A stretch of DNA of 64,000 bases from Marinobacter sp. X15-166B. Its GTDB lineage: Bacteria > Pseudomonadota > Gammaproteobacteria > Pseudomonadales > Oleiphilaceae. Made by a program: the position numbers and the translations under genes. The stretch spans positions 2,224,473-2,288,472 of the forward strand of contig NZ_MEIY01000001.1 in the NCBI RefSeq assembly GCF_001752365.1, given 5' to 3'. The notes below the pieces were generated by a model. The model was given only the letters and a program-made list of their open reading frames with translations. It ran no database searches and had not been told where the DNA came from. Shown here piece after piece: positions 54,176 to 64,000 of this stretch. Each line of letters starts with the position of its first letter. Positions within the stretch are counted from its first letter, which is position 1.

Positions 54176-55271
54176 ATGGAAATCAATCCCATTGTGACCA
54201 AAATCAAAGAGCTGCGTGAGCGCACCGATGTGCTTAGGGGGTATCTTTGACTACGACCAGCGGAAAGAGCGACTGGTTGAAGTAGAGCGCGAACTGGAGG
54301 TCCCCACGGTCTGGGACAACCCGGAGCGTGCCCAGGGGCTGGGTAAAGAGCGCTCCGAACTCGAGCTGATTGTGTCCACCATCGACAACCTGACCAGCGG
54401 TCTGGACGATGCGGAAATGCTGCTGGAGCTGGCCGTCGAAGAGGACGACGAAGGCACCGCAGCCGACATCTCCGCCGACCTGGCCCGGCTGGATGGCGAA
54501 CTGGAGGTGCTCGAATTCCGGCGGATGTTTTCCGGCGAGATGGACGCCAATAACGCGTTTCTGGATATCCAGGCCGGTTCCGGCGGCACCGAAGCCCAGG
54601 ACTGGGCCAATATGCTGCTGCGCATGTTTTTGCGCTGGGGCGAGCGCCACGGGTTCAAAACCGAAATTGTCGAATTGCAGGACGGTGATGTGGCCGGCAT
54701 CAAAAGTGCCACGGTGCACTTCCAGGGCGAATACGCCTATGGCTGGCTGCGCACCGAAACCGGGGTTCACCGGCTGGTTCGCAAATCCCCGTTCGACTCC
54801 GGTAACCGCCGTCACACCTCATTCACCTCGGTGTTCGTGTCCCCGGAAGTGGACGACAGCTTCGAAATTGAGATCAATCCGGCCGACTTGCGGGTGGATG
54901 TGTATCGCGCTTCGGGCGCCGGTGGTCAGCACGTTAACCGCACAGAATCCGCGGTGCGGCTCACCCATAACCCCACCGGCATTGTGGTCGCCTGTCAGGC
55001 CGGTCGCAGTCAGCACCAGAACAAAGACCAGGCGATGAAACAGCTGCGCGCCAAACTGTTCGAATACGAGATGCAAAAGCGCAACGCTGAAAAACAGAAG
55101 CAGGAAGACTCCAAGGCCGACATTGGCTGGGGCAGCCAGATTCGTTCCTACGTGCTGGACGATGGCCGTGTCAAGGATCTGCGCACCAACATTGAGACCA
55201 GTAACACCCAGGCGGTGCTGGACGGTGATATCGATAAATTCCTCGAAGCCAGCCTGAAAATGGCGGTGTAA
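54176..55271 (+). CDS. prfB: peptide chain release factor 2, programmed +1 frameshift
   Basis: RF2 reads UGA and UAA. Translation starts at ATG 54176 ([20 protein letters not shown]) and meets an in-frame UGA as codon 25 at 54248-54250. The site CTT TGA C is preceded by AGGGGG, the internal shine-dalgarno sequence of the classical RF2 autoregulatory frameshift, and the ribosome moves to the +1 frame ([20 protein letters not shown]). The joined protein has 364 residues. It carries the codon-recognition tripeptide in [15 protein letters not shown] (SPF, with the anticodon-like element) and catalytic GGQ in [15 protein letters not shown]. It is followed by lysS as in E. coli. Confidence 0.98.
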
Positions 55272-55338
55272 CCCCGACTCAACTTGAGCCCGACGACGTA
55301 GTTAAAAAAAATTTTGAACCGATTGCTAGCGAGACACC

Positions 55339-56850
55339 ATGACTGATCAGACGCACCCCGCCGCCCAGAGTGATGACAACAAGTTGATTGCGGAGCGCCG
55401 CGCCAAACTTGCGGACCTGCGAGCGCAGGGCAACCCGTTCCCCAACGACTTTCGCCGCGATACCACGGCGGCGTCGCTGCTGGCCGAATACGGCGATAAA
55501 TCCAAGGAAGAGTTGGCAGCGCTGGGGCTGAAAGTCGCCATTGCCGGCCGTCTGATGCTGGATCGCAAGGCATTCAAAGTGGTGCAGGACATGACCGGGC
55601 GTATGCAAGTGTATGCGTCCAAGGCGGTGCAGCAGGAAACCCGCAGCTGGGATCTGGGCGACATCATCGGGGTACGCGGCACCCTGGCCAAGTCGGGTAA
55701 GGGCGACCTGTATGTCACCATGGAAGAGTACACCCTGCTGACCAAGTCCCTGCGGCCGCTGCCGGAAAAACATAAGGGTCTGACCGATACCGAAGCCCGT
55801 TACCGTCATCGCTACGTCGACCTGATGGTCAATGAAGACACCCGCCGGGTGTTTCACGCGCGCTCCAAAATCATCAGTGCCATTCGTAACTACTTCATTC
55901 AGCGCGATTTCATGGAGGTGGAAACCCCCATGTTGCAGGTAATCCCGGGGGGCGCCACCGCCCGTCCGTTTGTGACCCATCACAATGCCCTGGACATCGA
56001 CATGTACCTGCGGATCGCGCCGGAGTTGTACCTGAAGCGGCTGGTGGTGGGTGGCTTCGAGCGGGTCTTTGAAATCAACCGCAATTTCCGTAACGAGGGT
56101 TTGTCCACCCGGCACAACCCCGAGTTCACCATGCTGGAGTTCTATCAGGCGTACGCAGACTACAACGACCTGATGGACCTGACTGAAGAAATGCTGCGGG
56201 ACGTGACCAAGAGCGTGCTGGGCACCACCCTGGTTACCAACACCAAAACGCTCGCCGGCGGCGAAGTGGAAACCATCGAGTATGATTTCGGCCAACCCTT
56301 TGCGCGTCTGACCGTGGTGGAAGCCATCCTCAAGTACAACCCTGAACTGAGCGAAGCCCAGTTGACGGACGAGGCGCAGGCCCGTGAATTGGCCCATGCC
56401 CTGGGCATTGCGGTCAAAGATGGCTGGGGCCTGGGCAAGGTGCAGATCGAGATCTTTGAGGCCACGGTCGAGCATCGCCTGATGCAGCCGACCTTCATCA
56501 CCGAGTACCCAACTGAGGTTTCCCCGTTGGCCCGTCGCAAGGACAGCAACCCGTTCGTGACCGAGCGGTTTGAGTTTTTCGTCGGGGGCCGCGAAATTGC
56601 CAACGGCTTCTCCGAGCTGAACGATGCGGAAGACCAGGCGGAACGTTTTCAGGCCCAGGTGGCTGAGAAAGAAGCCGGTGACGACGAAGCCATGTTCTAT
56701 GACGAGGATTACGTTATGGCGCTGGAGTACGGGTTGCCGCCGACCGCCGGCGAGGGCATCGGCATTGACCGGCTGGCCATGTTGCTGACGGATTCGCCCT
56801 CCATTCGCGATGTGATCCTGTTCCCCGCCATGCGCCCCGAGCACAAATAA
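55339..56850 (+). CDS. lysS: lysyl-tRNA synthetase (class II)
   Basis: Charges tRNA(Lys). The 503-residue protein has an N-terminal OB-fold anticodon domain ([20 protein letters not shown]) and the class II catalytic core. Motif 1 is around [20 protein letters not shown], motif 2 [20 protein letters not shown] and motif 3 [20 protein letters not shown]. It lies 67 bp after prfB, the same order as in E. coli (prfB-lysS). Confidence 0.98.
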   Translation: MTDQTHPAAQSDDNKLIAERRAKLADLRAQGNPFPNDFRRDTTAASLLAEYGDKSKEELAALGLKVAIAGRLMLDRKAFKVVQDMTGRMQVYASKAVQQETRSWDLGDIIGVRGTLAKSGKGDLYVTMEEYTLLTKSLRPLPEKHKGLTDTEARYRHRYVDLMVNEDTRRVFHARSKIISAIRNYFIQRDFMEVETPMLQVIPGGATARPFVTHHNALDIDMYLRIAPELYLKRLVVGGFERVFEINRNFRNEGLSTRHNPEFTMLEFYQAYADYNDLMDLTEEMLRDVTKSVLGTTLVTNTKTLAGGEVETIEYDFGQPFARLTVVEAILKYNPELSEAQLTDEAQARELAHALGIAVKDGWGLGKVQIEIFEATVEHRLMQPTFITEYPTEVSPLARRKDSNPFVTERFEFFVGGREIANGFSELNDAEDQAERFQAQVAEKEAGDDEAMFYDEDYVMALEYGLPPTAGEGIGIDRLAMLLTDSPSIRDVILFPAMRPEHK

Positions 56851-56853
56851 AGC

Positions 56854-57591
56854 ATGGCAGAATCGGGGCCCCTGGTGACTCTGCTGGCACCGGGGAATGG
56901 CTGGCTTGAGCATCTGGGGGGCGAATTCGAGCAACCGTACATGCACGATTTGGCCGCATTCCTGAGGGCCGAGGAAGACGCCGGTAAGGAAATCTACCCG
57001 GCCCGGCCCCTGCTGTTCAACGCTTTGAACAGCACGCCGCTGGAGCGGGTCAAGGTGGTGATTCTCGGACAGGACCCTTACCACGGACCCGGTCAGGCCC
57101 ACGGCTTGTGTTTCAGTGTGCGTGCGGATGTACCGCCGCCGCCCTCACTGGTGAACATTTATAAAGAGCTGCAGGCGGATGTGGACGCGACACCACCGGA
57201 TCACGGTTGCCTGCAGCCTTGGGCGGAACAGGGGGTGTTGCTGCTCAACAGCGTGCTGACCGTGACCCGGGGACAGGCCGGAGCCCACCGGCGTAAGGGC
57301 TGGGAAACCTTCACCGACCGGGTGGTTGAACTGATCAATCGGCGGTCCGAGGGGGTGGTGTTTTTGTTGTGGGGGAAGTACGCCCACCACAAGGGGCGGG
57401 CCATAGACCGTAACCGCCATCAGGTGCTGGAAGGGCCACACCCTTCGCCGTTAAGCGCTTACCGCGGATTTTTCGGCTGTCAGCACTTCTCCCGGGCGAA
57501 TGCCTGGCTGGCACAGCAGGGCAAGCCGCCGGTCGTCTGGCAGCTTCCCCCCAAGCAGGCGCTGGCGACGGCTACTGCAGCAGTGCCATAG
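56854..57591 (+). CDS. ung: uracil-DNA glycosylase (family 1)
   Basis: Ung removes uracil from DNA to start base excision repair. The 245-residue product has the catalytic [17 protein letters not shown] (Asp in GQDPYHG near 72-78), [28 protein letters not shown] and the DNA-intercalation loop [11 protein letters not shown] with the catalytic His. It begins 3 bp after lysS, suggesting read-through, and its last 20 bases overlap the convergent HDOD gene. Confidence 0.97.
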   Translation: MAESGPLVTLLAPGNGWLEHLGGEFEQPYMHDLAAFLRAEEDAGKEIYPARPLLFNALNSTPLERVKVVILGQDPYHGPGQAHGLCFSVRADVPPPPSLVNIYKELQADVDATPPDHGCLQPWAEQGVLLLNSVLTVTRGQAGAHRRKGWETFTDRVVELINRRSEGVVFLLWGKYAHHKGRAIDRNRHQVLEGPHPSPLSAYRGFFGCQHFSRANAWLAQQGKPPVVWQLPPKQALATATAAVP

Positions 57592-58405
57592 CCGCTTCCA
57601 TCTGCGCGTTCAGGTCATCTTCGCCGCTCATATCGATGTCCGGATCCAGGCCCAGACGGTCAAAGGCGGAAATGGCGTTCCAGTCCAGCTCGGTCCAGGG
57701 GTGGTCGCTGCCCGCCACCCGTTGCAGATTTGCCACCATGATCAGGTCGGCGTAGTCGGCGCTGGTCACCTGCCGCTGGAAATTGGTGAATTCCACGGGA
57801 ACAATTTGCAGTTCCGGGGAGAAATCCCAGCGTTTGAGAATCAGATGGCCGATTTTGGCGTGGAGCCGCTCAATGGTGGCGTCCAGCTGCGCCGGCTCAA
57901 TATCAATGTCATGGTCCTCGACATAGCGCAGGATCGGCAGCACCCCGATCAGATGCACCAGCCCGGCCAAGGTTGCCTGGTGGGGCTTCAGGCGGGTGAA
58001 ATGTTGCGCCAGCACGTGGCAGATACCCGCCACCTCGGTGCTGGCTTGCCAGGTCTGGCGCAAGCGTACATCGATAATTTCATTGGTGGCCTGGAACATC
58101 TGTTCCATCGCCAGGCCCATCGCGAGGCTGCTGGTGTAGGCCATTCCCAGCCGGTTGACCGCCATGTTCAGATTGTCGATGGCGCGGCCACCACGAAACA
58201 GCGGGCTGTTGCACACGCGGATCAGACGGGCAGACAACGCGGTATCGTTACTGATGACGTCGACCAGTTCGGCGATTGACGAATCGTCGGATTCCGCAAT
58301 TTCCCGCACCTGCAGCGCAGCTTCAGGCAAGGTGGGCAGCAACAGTTTGTCCTGTTCAATGGCGTTGACAAGGTCGCGGGCAATGGTTTCAGCAATTGTT
58401 GACAT
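57572..58405 (-). CDS. HDOD-domain signalling protein
   Basis: A 277-residue cytoplasmic protein made almost wholly of an HDOD domain (an inactive relative of HD phosphohydrolases). Typical parts are [60 protein letters not shown] and [20 protein letters not shown], where the HD metal pair of true phosphohydrolases is replaced. Such proteins act in regulatory complexes, often with cyclic-di-GMP enzymes or kinases, but no partner domain is fused here. It follows ygfZ on the same strand and overlaps ung by 20 bp at the 3' end. Confidence 0.9.
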   Translation of the reverse strand: MSTIAETIARDLVNAIEQDKLLLPTLPEAALQVREIAESDDSSIAELVDVISNDTALSARLIRVCNSPLFRGGRAIDNLNMAVNRLGMAYTSSLAMGLAMEQMFQATNEIIDVRLRQTWQASTEVAGICHVLAQHFTRLKPHQATLAGLVHLIGVLPILRYVEDHDIDIEPAQLDATIERLHAKIGHLILKRWDFSPELQIVPVEFTNFQRQVTSADYADLIMVANLQRVAGSDHPWTELDWNAISAFDRLGLDPDIDMSGEDDLNAQMEAAMALLQ

Positions 58406-58490
58406 AATCGTTTGGTGTCCAGTTGCAAAAATGGGCGATGAATAAGTGTGCGTCCTGTTATAGCAAATTCTGTGTTCTTCGCCTGTCTAC

Positions 58491-59489
58491 TTATGTATCT
58501 GTGTCCCGGTGCGCTTCGCTGCGCTCAGTCACCTCGTAGGGCAGAGGTCTGATCTCGACGCGCGCGCTGCTGTCGCTCAGGCGCAGTGCGTCGGCCGGCG
58601 CGTCGTGACGCACGACCGCGAGGGCTTCAACGGTACCGTCTTCGTAGCGCACGGCGGTCACGATTTCCCCGGCTTTTCGTTCATTGGCGGTCAGCGCCTG
58701 GCCCGGCGTTGGCAGGGTATCGGTGCCAACCAGCGCGAGGCGGTAGAGACTGCGTTTCAGCTGCCCCAGAAAATGCATGCGGGCCACCACTTCCTGGCCG
58801 GTGTAGCAACCTTTGTTGAAGTGGATGCCGCCCAGGTGCTGCCAGTTAAGGAGCTGTGGTACATAGGCTTCTTTGGTGGCGGGCGTCAAGTGGGCCACGC
58901 CGGCGGCAATCTCCGAGGCCAGCCAGTCGGCGGGTGAGGCCTCGGCAATGGTGGCCAGTGCCTGAGCGAGCTCGTCGTCCGATTCACTGTCGACCCACAG
59001 TTCATAGCGGCTCAGCCCCTCCGCGGTGTCCTGGGTGCGGATCAGGGTGTGTGGGCCGATTGCCAGGGCGGCGTCGGCGGTGGTCAGTTCGGCCACCTGT
59101 TCGCCGGCAATGACGGCGGCCGCTGCTGTCCCCAGCAGACCGACAATGTGCATCTGCGGGTCAATCGCCATGGTGGTACCCCGGTACAGCATGCGGTATT
59201 TGTCGAGCTGGGCGATGACTTCGTCGGCCAGTGAGGCGGGCAGCGCGAACAGTACATCCTCGCCCTGACGCACCAGCCGGGTCAGGCAATAGGCACGGCC
59301 CTTATGGGTGCAGGCTGCGGCACGGGGCGCACGGGCAGCGGTTACCTCGCCCAGATCCTGGCTGAACTGGCCATGCAAAAACGCGTCTGCGGTGGCCCCG
59401 CTCACGCGCACCACGACCTGATCGTTCAGGACCACGCGGTTACTGGCCGATGCTGGCAGAGGGGCCGCCAGACTGACAGATTCTGACAT
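58491..59489 (-). CDS. ygfZ: YgfZ/GcvT-domain folate-binding protein
   Basis: YgfZ is a folate-dependent protein needed for full activity of some iron-sulfur enzymes such as MiaB. The 332-residue product has the family signature KGCYTGQEVVARMHFLGQLK with the essential Cys, as well as LNDQVVVRVSGATADAFLHG and FSQDLGEV near the N-terminus. It differs from GcvT by length and this motif. It lies between ygfX and the HDOD gene on the minus strand, near sdhE, as in many gammaproteobacteria. Confidence 0.93.
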   Translation of the reverse strand: MSESVSLAAPLPASASNRVVLNDQVVVRVSGATADAFLHGQFSQDLGEVTAARAPRAAACTHKGRAYCLTRLVRQGEDVLFALPASLADEVIAQLDKYRMLYRGTTMAIDPQMHIVGLLGTAAAAVIAGEQVAELTTADAALAIGPHTLIRTQDTAEGLSRYELWVDSESDDELAQALATIAEASPADWLASEIAAGVAHLTPATKEAYVPQLLNWQHLGGIHFNKGCYTGQEVVARMHFLGQLKRSLYRLALVGTDTLPTPGQALTANERKAGEIVTAVRYEDGTVEALAVVRHDAPADALRLSDSSARVEIRPLPYEVTERSEAHRDTDT

Positions 59490-59549
59490 GTGAATACTCC
59501 AAACCTAACTGTGGGCGTGCTCTGTACAAAGTGACGCATGTGCCGAAAA

Positions 59550-60023
59550 TCAGGCAGTTTCAGGGAGGGAACGGTTCAGTCGTAACCAAACGCGAAACTC
59601 CCTGAATGGCTGGCTTCGGATGTTGTTGAAACGTCCTGAGCCACCCAGCAACACCACGGTGGCGAGTGGGTGGGCAGAAGAAGAGGTGGGGGCACAGGGG
59701 ATGATTTTCAACAGCGCCACCCGGGCGGTCAGCCGGCTGTCAGCGCTGACGCTGACCGGGAATTCCCGCCCGTCGCCGAGTTCTGCCCGTAATTCCCGTC
59801 CGCGCATGGCCAGGCGGACCACCGAGCGGGGGCTGCGCAGCAAGCCGCAACGGTGCACTTCAGTCAGGGCACCTCCCAAGGCCACCGGCACGAAAATCAG
59901 CAACAGGGGGGTGCCGACCCAGCTGGTTACCAGCGTGCTCGCCAGCAGCACGATCCAGGGCGCGGCGGCCAGCAGCCCCGCAGCCATGGACGGCGCCACA
60001 ACCAGCTCAGACCGGTCCGGCAT
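59550..60023 (-). CDS. YgfX-like small membrane protein
   Basis: A 157-residue protein with two adjacent hydrophobic segments near the N-terminus (SMAAGLLAAAPWIVLLASTL and WVGTPLLLIFVPVALGGAL), then a soluble C-terminal part. This layout and overlap with sdhE are those of YgfX/CptA, reported in E. coli as a membrane protein that interferes with FtsZ and MreB. Sequence conservation is low, so the call rests on topology and position. It overlaps sdhE by 17 bp. Confidence 0.72.
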   Translation of the reverse strand: MPDRSELVVAPSMAAGLLAAAPWIVLLASTLVTSWVGTPLLLIFVPVALGGALTEVHRCGLLRSPRSVVRLAMRGRELRAELGDGREFPVSVSADSRLTARVALLKIIPCAPTSSSAHPLATVVLLGGSGRFNNIRSQPFREFRVWLRLNRSLPETA

Positions 60024-60261
60024 GCTTGATGATCAGCTCGACAATACGCCGGAGCTCGGGATCCTTGGGCTGGCTGCGCTGCATAAACCACTCGAACATG
60101 TCGGTGTCTTCACAGGTCAGCAGTTGTTCGTAGCGTTTTTGGTCTTCGGCGGGCAGATCGCGATACACCTCCTCCAAAAACGGCAGCAGCAGCAAGTCGA
60201 GCTCGAGCATGCCGCGGCGGCTGTGCCAGAACAGGCGGTTGTATTGGGTTATGTCAGACAT
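60007..60261 (-). CDS. sdhE: FAD assembly factor SdhE
   Basis: SdhE (YgfY/CptB) promotes covalent FAD attachment to succinate dehydrogenase and fumarate reductase. The 84-residue product has the diagnostic RGMLELDLLLLPFLEE (RGxxE motif near 16-20) and the later DMFEWFMQRSQPKDPELRRI. It lies 54 bp after nadB, whose product is also a flavoprotein of the same fold family, and overlaps ygfX. Confidence 0.95.
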   Translation of the reverse strand: MSDITQYNRLFWHSRRGMLELDLLLLPFLEEVYRDLPAEDQKRYEQLLTCEDTDMFEWFMQRSQPKDPELRRIVELIIKHAGPV

Positions 60262-60315
60262 ACCAGGTTCTCATCAGTTGTCAGGGGACCGGGGCTGGCG
60301 GTCAGTTCGTCAGCC

Positions 60316-61920
<1,605 letters not shown>

Positions 61921-62205
61921 CGGGTCGGTATCGCAGGCCATAATGTAAGGCTGTATTGAACTAAACTTTGCGCTTGCTGTCTATTTGCCAGGACGGGTAG
62001 GTGACCGATCAGACACCCTGTCGAGACCAGTGGAAAAGCCGCGCAAGTGACGCGGCGGAGCGAGACATCTGATTGGTCCAGTAAAGACACCAGGGCTCAC
62101 ACGGAGCACTCTCTGCTACTTGGAACTGACAATCGCATGGCGCAACTACTACGATGCCCGGCCCCTCCGCCGGCGTCCAACTCTGTGAACCCCGGCAACT
62201 TATCT
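61921..62205. promoter_or_regulatory. divergent gap between nadB and rpoE
   Basis: This 285-bp gap must contain promoters for both operons. A GGAACT at about 62119-62124 resembles the first half of a sigma-E promoter, but no matching TCTGA/TCTAA is found 15-17 bases later, so autoregulation is not shown. The rpoE frame stays open back to 62047. Confidence 0.3.
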
Positions 62206-62817
62206 ATGGCCTCGGAAACGGATCCGCTTACTGACAGGGCTTCGGACAGTCAGACGGACATGCAACTGGTCCGCAGAGCGCAGCGTGGCGAAAAATCTGC
62301 GTTCGATCTGTTGGTGATCAAATACCAGTCACGGGTAGGCTCCATTGTCAGCCGTTACGTGTATGACAACCAGGAAGTGCTCGATCTGACTCAGGAAACC
62401 TTTATCAAAGCCTACCGGGCGATCGACCGTTTTCGTGGCGACAGTGCGTTTTACACCTGGCTGTATCGGATCGCGGTCAACACCGCAAAAAACTTTCTCG
62501 ACTCCCGGGGCCGGCGCCCCAACCCCAGTGCGGATGCTGAAGACGCCGAACACTACGACGACGGTGTGCGGTTGCGGGACAACGCCTCACCAGAGCGGCT
62601 GATGCAACGGGATCAGTTGCACAAGGCGCTGCAGGAGGCGATCGTCAGCCTGCCGGAAGAACTCAGGTCGGCGTTTTTGCTGCGCGAATACGACGGTCTG
62701 AGTTACGACGACATTGCCCAAATTCTGGAGTGCCCGATAGGCACTGTGCGTTCCCGGATCTTTCGCGCCCGTGATTTTGTGGATCGTCGCCTGGGACCGC
62801 TGCTGGCGGGGGGCTGA
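62206..62817 (+). CDS. rpoE: extracytoplasmic-function sigma factor RpoE/AlgU
   Basis: Sigma-E directs genes for envelope stress and, in pseudomonads, alginate. The likely start at ATG 62206 gives MASETDPLTDRASDSQTDMQ and 203 residues, about ten more than AlgU; the start remains open because the ribosome binding site is weak. Sigma region 2 is seen as FDLLVIKYQSRVGSIVSRYV, LDLTQETFIKAYRAIDRF and GDSAFYTWLYRIAVNTAKNF; region 4 is LPEELRSAFLLREYDGLSYD and ECPIGTVRSRIFRARDFVDR. It heads rpoE-rseA-rseB. Confidence 0.94.
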   Translation: MASETDPLTDRASDSQTDMQLVRRAQRGEKSAFDLLVIKYQSRVGSIVSRYVYDNQEVLDLTQETFIKAYRAIDRFRGDSAFYTWLYRIAVNTAKNFLDSRGRRPNPSADAEDAEHYDDGVRLRDNASPERLMQRDQLHKALQEAIVSLPEELRSAFLLREYDGLSYDDIAQILECPIGTVRSRIFRARDFVDRRLGPLLAGG

Positions 62818-62861
62818 CACCATGTACGACGCAAATTTGGATGTGAATGAGGTGGGTTTTT

Positions 62862-63404
62862 ATGGATGATCGTCTTAAAGAAACACTGTCGGCGATGATG
62901 GACGATCATGCCGACGAGCTGTGTGTGCGCCGTGTGCTCAGCTACAGCGACCAGGCGAAAGTCCGTGAACAGTGGCAACGCTGGCAGCAAATCAGGGACC
63001 TGATGCAGGATGGCGCGCTCGCAGACCCGGTGAGGGATGTGACGCGCCCGGTGCGAGAGGCTATTGACGGACAGGGCCGGGAGGCACCGGGGGCGCCCGT
63101 GGCAGCACCGCGTCCGCGGCGACACTGGTACTGGTCTGCGGTTGCCATGATCGTGGTCGGTGTGGCGGCTGGCGTCGGTTTGGGGGTGGACTGGCAGGGG
63201 GCCGGTTCCGATGCCATGGTGGCGGTGTCAGGGCCGCCGGCGGCCACGGTGGTGCCGGAAGTCGCCCTGCAAGGTCTGGACGAGCAGCAATGGGAACACC
63301 TTAGCCGCTATTTGCTGGAGCATGCCCAACACAACAGCGTCGGGGCCGGTCGGGGCGCGCTGGGCTACGCGCGCCTGGCCAGCGTATCCGGCCCAGGGGA
63401 TTAG
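62862..63404 (+). CDS. rseA: anti-sigma-E factor RseA/MucA
   Basis: Inner-membrane protein that holds sigma-E inactive until cleaved by DegS and RseP. ATG 62862 follows GAGGTGG by 6 bases. The 180-residue protein has the N-terminal cytoplasmic sigma-binding part (MDDRLKETLSAMMDDHADEL), a Pro/Arg-rich linker, one membrane helix at about 92-112 (WSAVAMIVVGVAAGVGLG) and a periplasmic tail ending in VSGPGD. MucA-like proteins end in hydrophobic DegS-activated motifs elsewhere; the periplasmic tail here is fairly long. It lies between rpoE and rseB. Confidence 0.9.
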   Translation: MDDRLKETLSAMMDDHADELCVRRVLSYSDQAKVREQWQRWQQIRDLMQDGALADPVRDVTRPVREAIDGQGREAPGAPVAAPRPRRHWYWSAVAMIVVGVAAGVGLGVDWQGAGSDAMVAVSGPPAATVVPEVALQGLDEQQWEHLSRYLLEHAQHNSVGAGRGALGYARLASVSGPGD

Positions 63405-63415
63405 AGTCGGTGGAT

Positions 63416-64000
63416 ATGTCAGTGAACCGGTTGCATGGTCTGCTGCGGGTGTTCCGCGGCGTTGGTATGGCCGCCCTGATGCTGTTGGCTGTTGCCCCGC
63501 TGCAGGCCGCCGACGGTACCGCTCTCTCTGCGGAGCAGTGGCTGGCACGACTGGCTCCGGCGTTGAACATGACCACTTACCGGGGCGTGTTTGTGTATGC
63601 GCGGGGTGACCGGGTCAACACCATGCAGGTCGCCCACCGTTATCACCAGGGGCAGGTAGAAGAGCGGCTGGTGCAGCAGGACGGCGCCAATGGTGAAATC
63701 GTCCGCAAGGGCATGCGCGTGGTGTGTGTGTTGCCTGATCATGGCCACATTCAGCTTGATGAAGTGATTCCTTCCGGGCCGTTTGCGGAAGCCTTTTCCC
63801 GTCAGCTGACCCCGGTGAACCGGTGGTATCAGCCACAGTTGCAGGGCGAGGGGCGGGTCGCCGGGCATCAGACCGTGGTGATCGCCCTGAAAGCCAAGGA
63901 TCCGCACCGTTACAGTTATCAGTTGTGGCTGGAAAAACAAACCGGGTTGCTGGTCAAAAGTTACGTACGGTCGCGCACCGGCGAGGTGCTGGAAAGTTTC
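63416..64000 (+). CDS. rseB: sigma-E regulatory protein RseB/MucB, partial
   Basis: RseB is a periplasmic protein that binds RseA and protects it from DegS, releasing it when lipopolysaccharide or misfolded lipoproteins are sensed. The frame is open from ATG 63416 to the window edge (195 codons of about 320). A signal peptide with core GMAALMLLAVAPLQAA is seen, then ALSAEQWLARLAPALNMTTY, RGVFVYARGDRVNTMQVAHR and RYSYQLWLEKQTGLLVKSYV, typical of the MucB/RseB N-terminal domain. It lies 11 bp after rseA. Confidence 0.93.
   Translation, partial: MSVNRLHGLLRVFRGVGMAALMLLAVAPLQAADGTALSAEQWLARLAPALNMTTYRGVFVYARGDRVNTMQVAHRYHQGQVEERLVQQDGANGEIVRKGMRVVCVLPDHGHIQLDEVIPSGPFAEAFSRQLTPVNRWYQPQLQGEGRVAGHQTVVIALKAKDPHRYSYQLWLEKQTGLLVKSYVRSRTGEVLESF

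Noticed and set aside
55279..57102. Minus-strand open frame of about 600 codons over lysS and ung
   Set aside because: Antisense of two unmistakable enzymes; no start signal.
62119..62150. Sigma-E promoter before rpoE
   Set aside because: Only the GGAACT half is present; no TCTGA or TCTAA at 15-17 bases, so autoregulation is not supported.

Overview
The window is chromosomal core DNA of a moderately GC-rich gammaproteobacterium. Gene order matches the Pseudomonas / Marinobacter / Cellvibrio / Oceanospirillum side of the class: pth-rplY-prs-tRNA(Gln)-ispE-lolB divergent from hemA-prfA-prmC; corB/ypjD-like genes before ffh, then rpsP-rimM-trmD-rplS; xerD-hom-thrC-recJ-prfB-lysS; and nadB divergent from an rpoE/algU-rseA/mucA-rseB/mucB operon. 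I cannot name a genus. No insertion sequence, integrase, prophage block, rRNA operon or CRISPR array is visible. About 60 protein genes and one tRNA gene fill the window with short gaps, many 1-4 bp overlaps and some convergent 3' overlaps.

Layout. 1-5691 (minus): outer-membrane lipoprotein assembly, isoprenoid precursor, tRNA(Gln), PRPP and translation genes, cut at the left edge inside pth. 5943-9934 (plus): hemA, prfA, prmC and a MoeB-like gene, convergent with photolyase (9923-11323). 11518-15669 (plus): a tightly packed five-gene operon coding for a DUF432-like protein, an MscS channel, a retropepsin-like RimB protease, a RimK ATP-grasp ligase and an AstE-like zinc hydrolase. It converges with an M15 peptidase that resembles an endolysin. 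16557-22590: a fatty-acyl-CoA degradation cluster with an AraC-type regulator. 22648-26896 (minus): PIN-PhoH, then DUF1244-HopJ-minC-minD-minE as one overlapping unit.

27043-36950: dinB, a PAP2 phosphatase, a glycosyltransferase broken by a frameshift in a homopolymer, tas, a small exported protein, a long acetyl-CoA hydrolase/transferase homologue, an FKBP-type isomerase and an RstAB-like two-component system preceded by tandem 8-bp repeats. 37015-44892: an orphan FbpC-type ATPase with argF, grxD, a DUF1631 protein, a Yip1 membrane protein, a CorB/CorC-type transporter and a YpjD-like membrane protein. 45084-57591 (plus): ffh, the rpsP operon, xerD, threonine biosynthesis, recJ, prfB with its programmed +1 frameshift, lysS and ung. 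57572-61920 (minus): HDOD protein, ygfZ, ygfX, sdhE and nadB. 62206-64000 (plus): the envelope-stress sigma factor operon, cut inside rseB.

The window holds both class I release factors (prfA, prfB) and the methyltransferase prmC that modifies both. The most promising poorly understood unit is the MscS/RimB/RimK/AstE-like operon. Its gene content suggests reversible amino-acid ligation linked to a mechanosensitive channel, but its substrate cannot be read from sequence.
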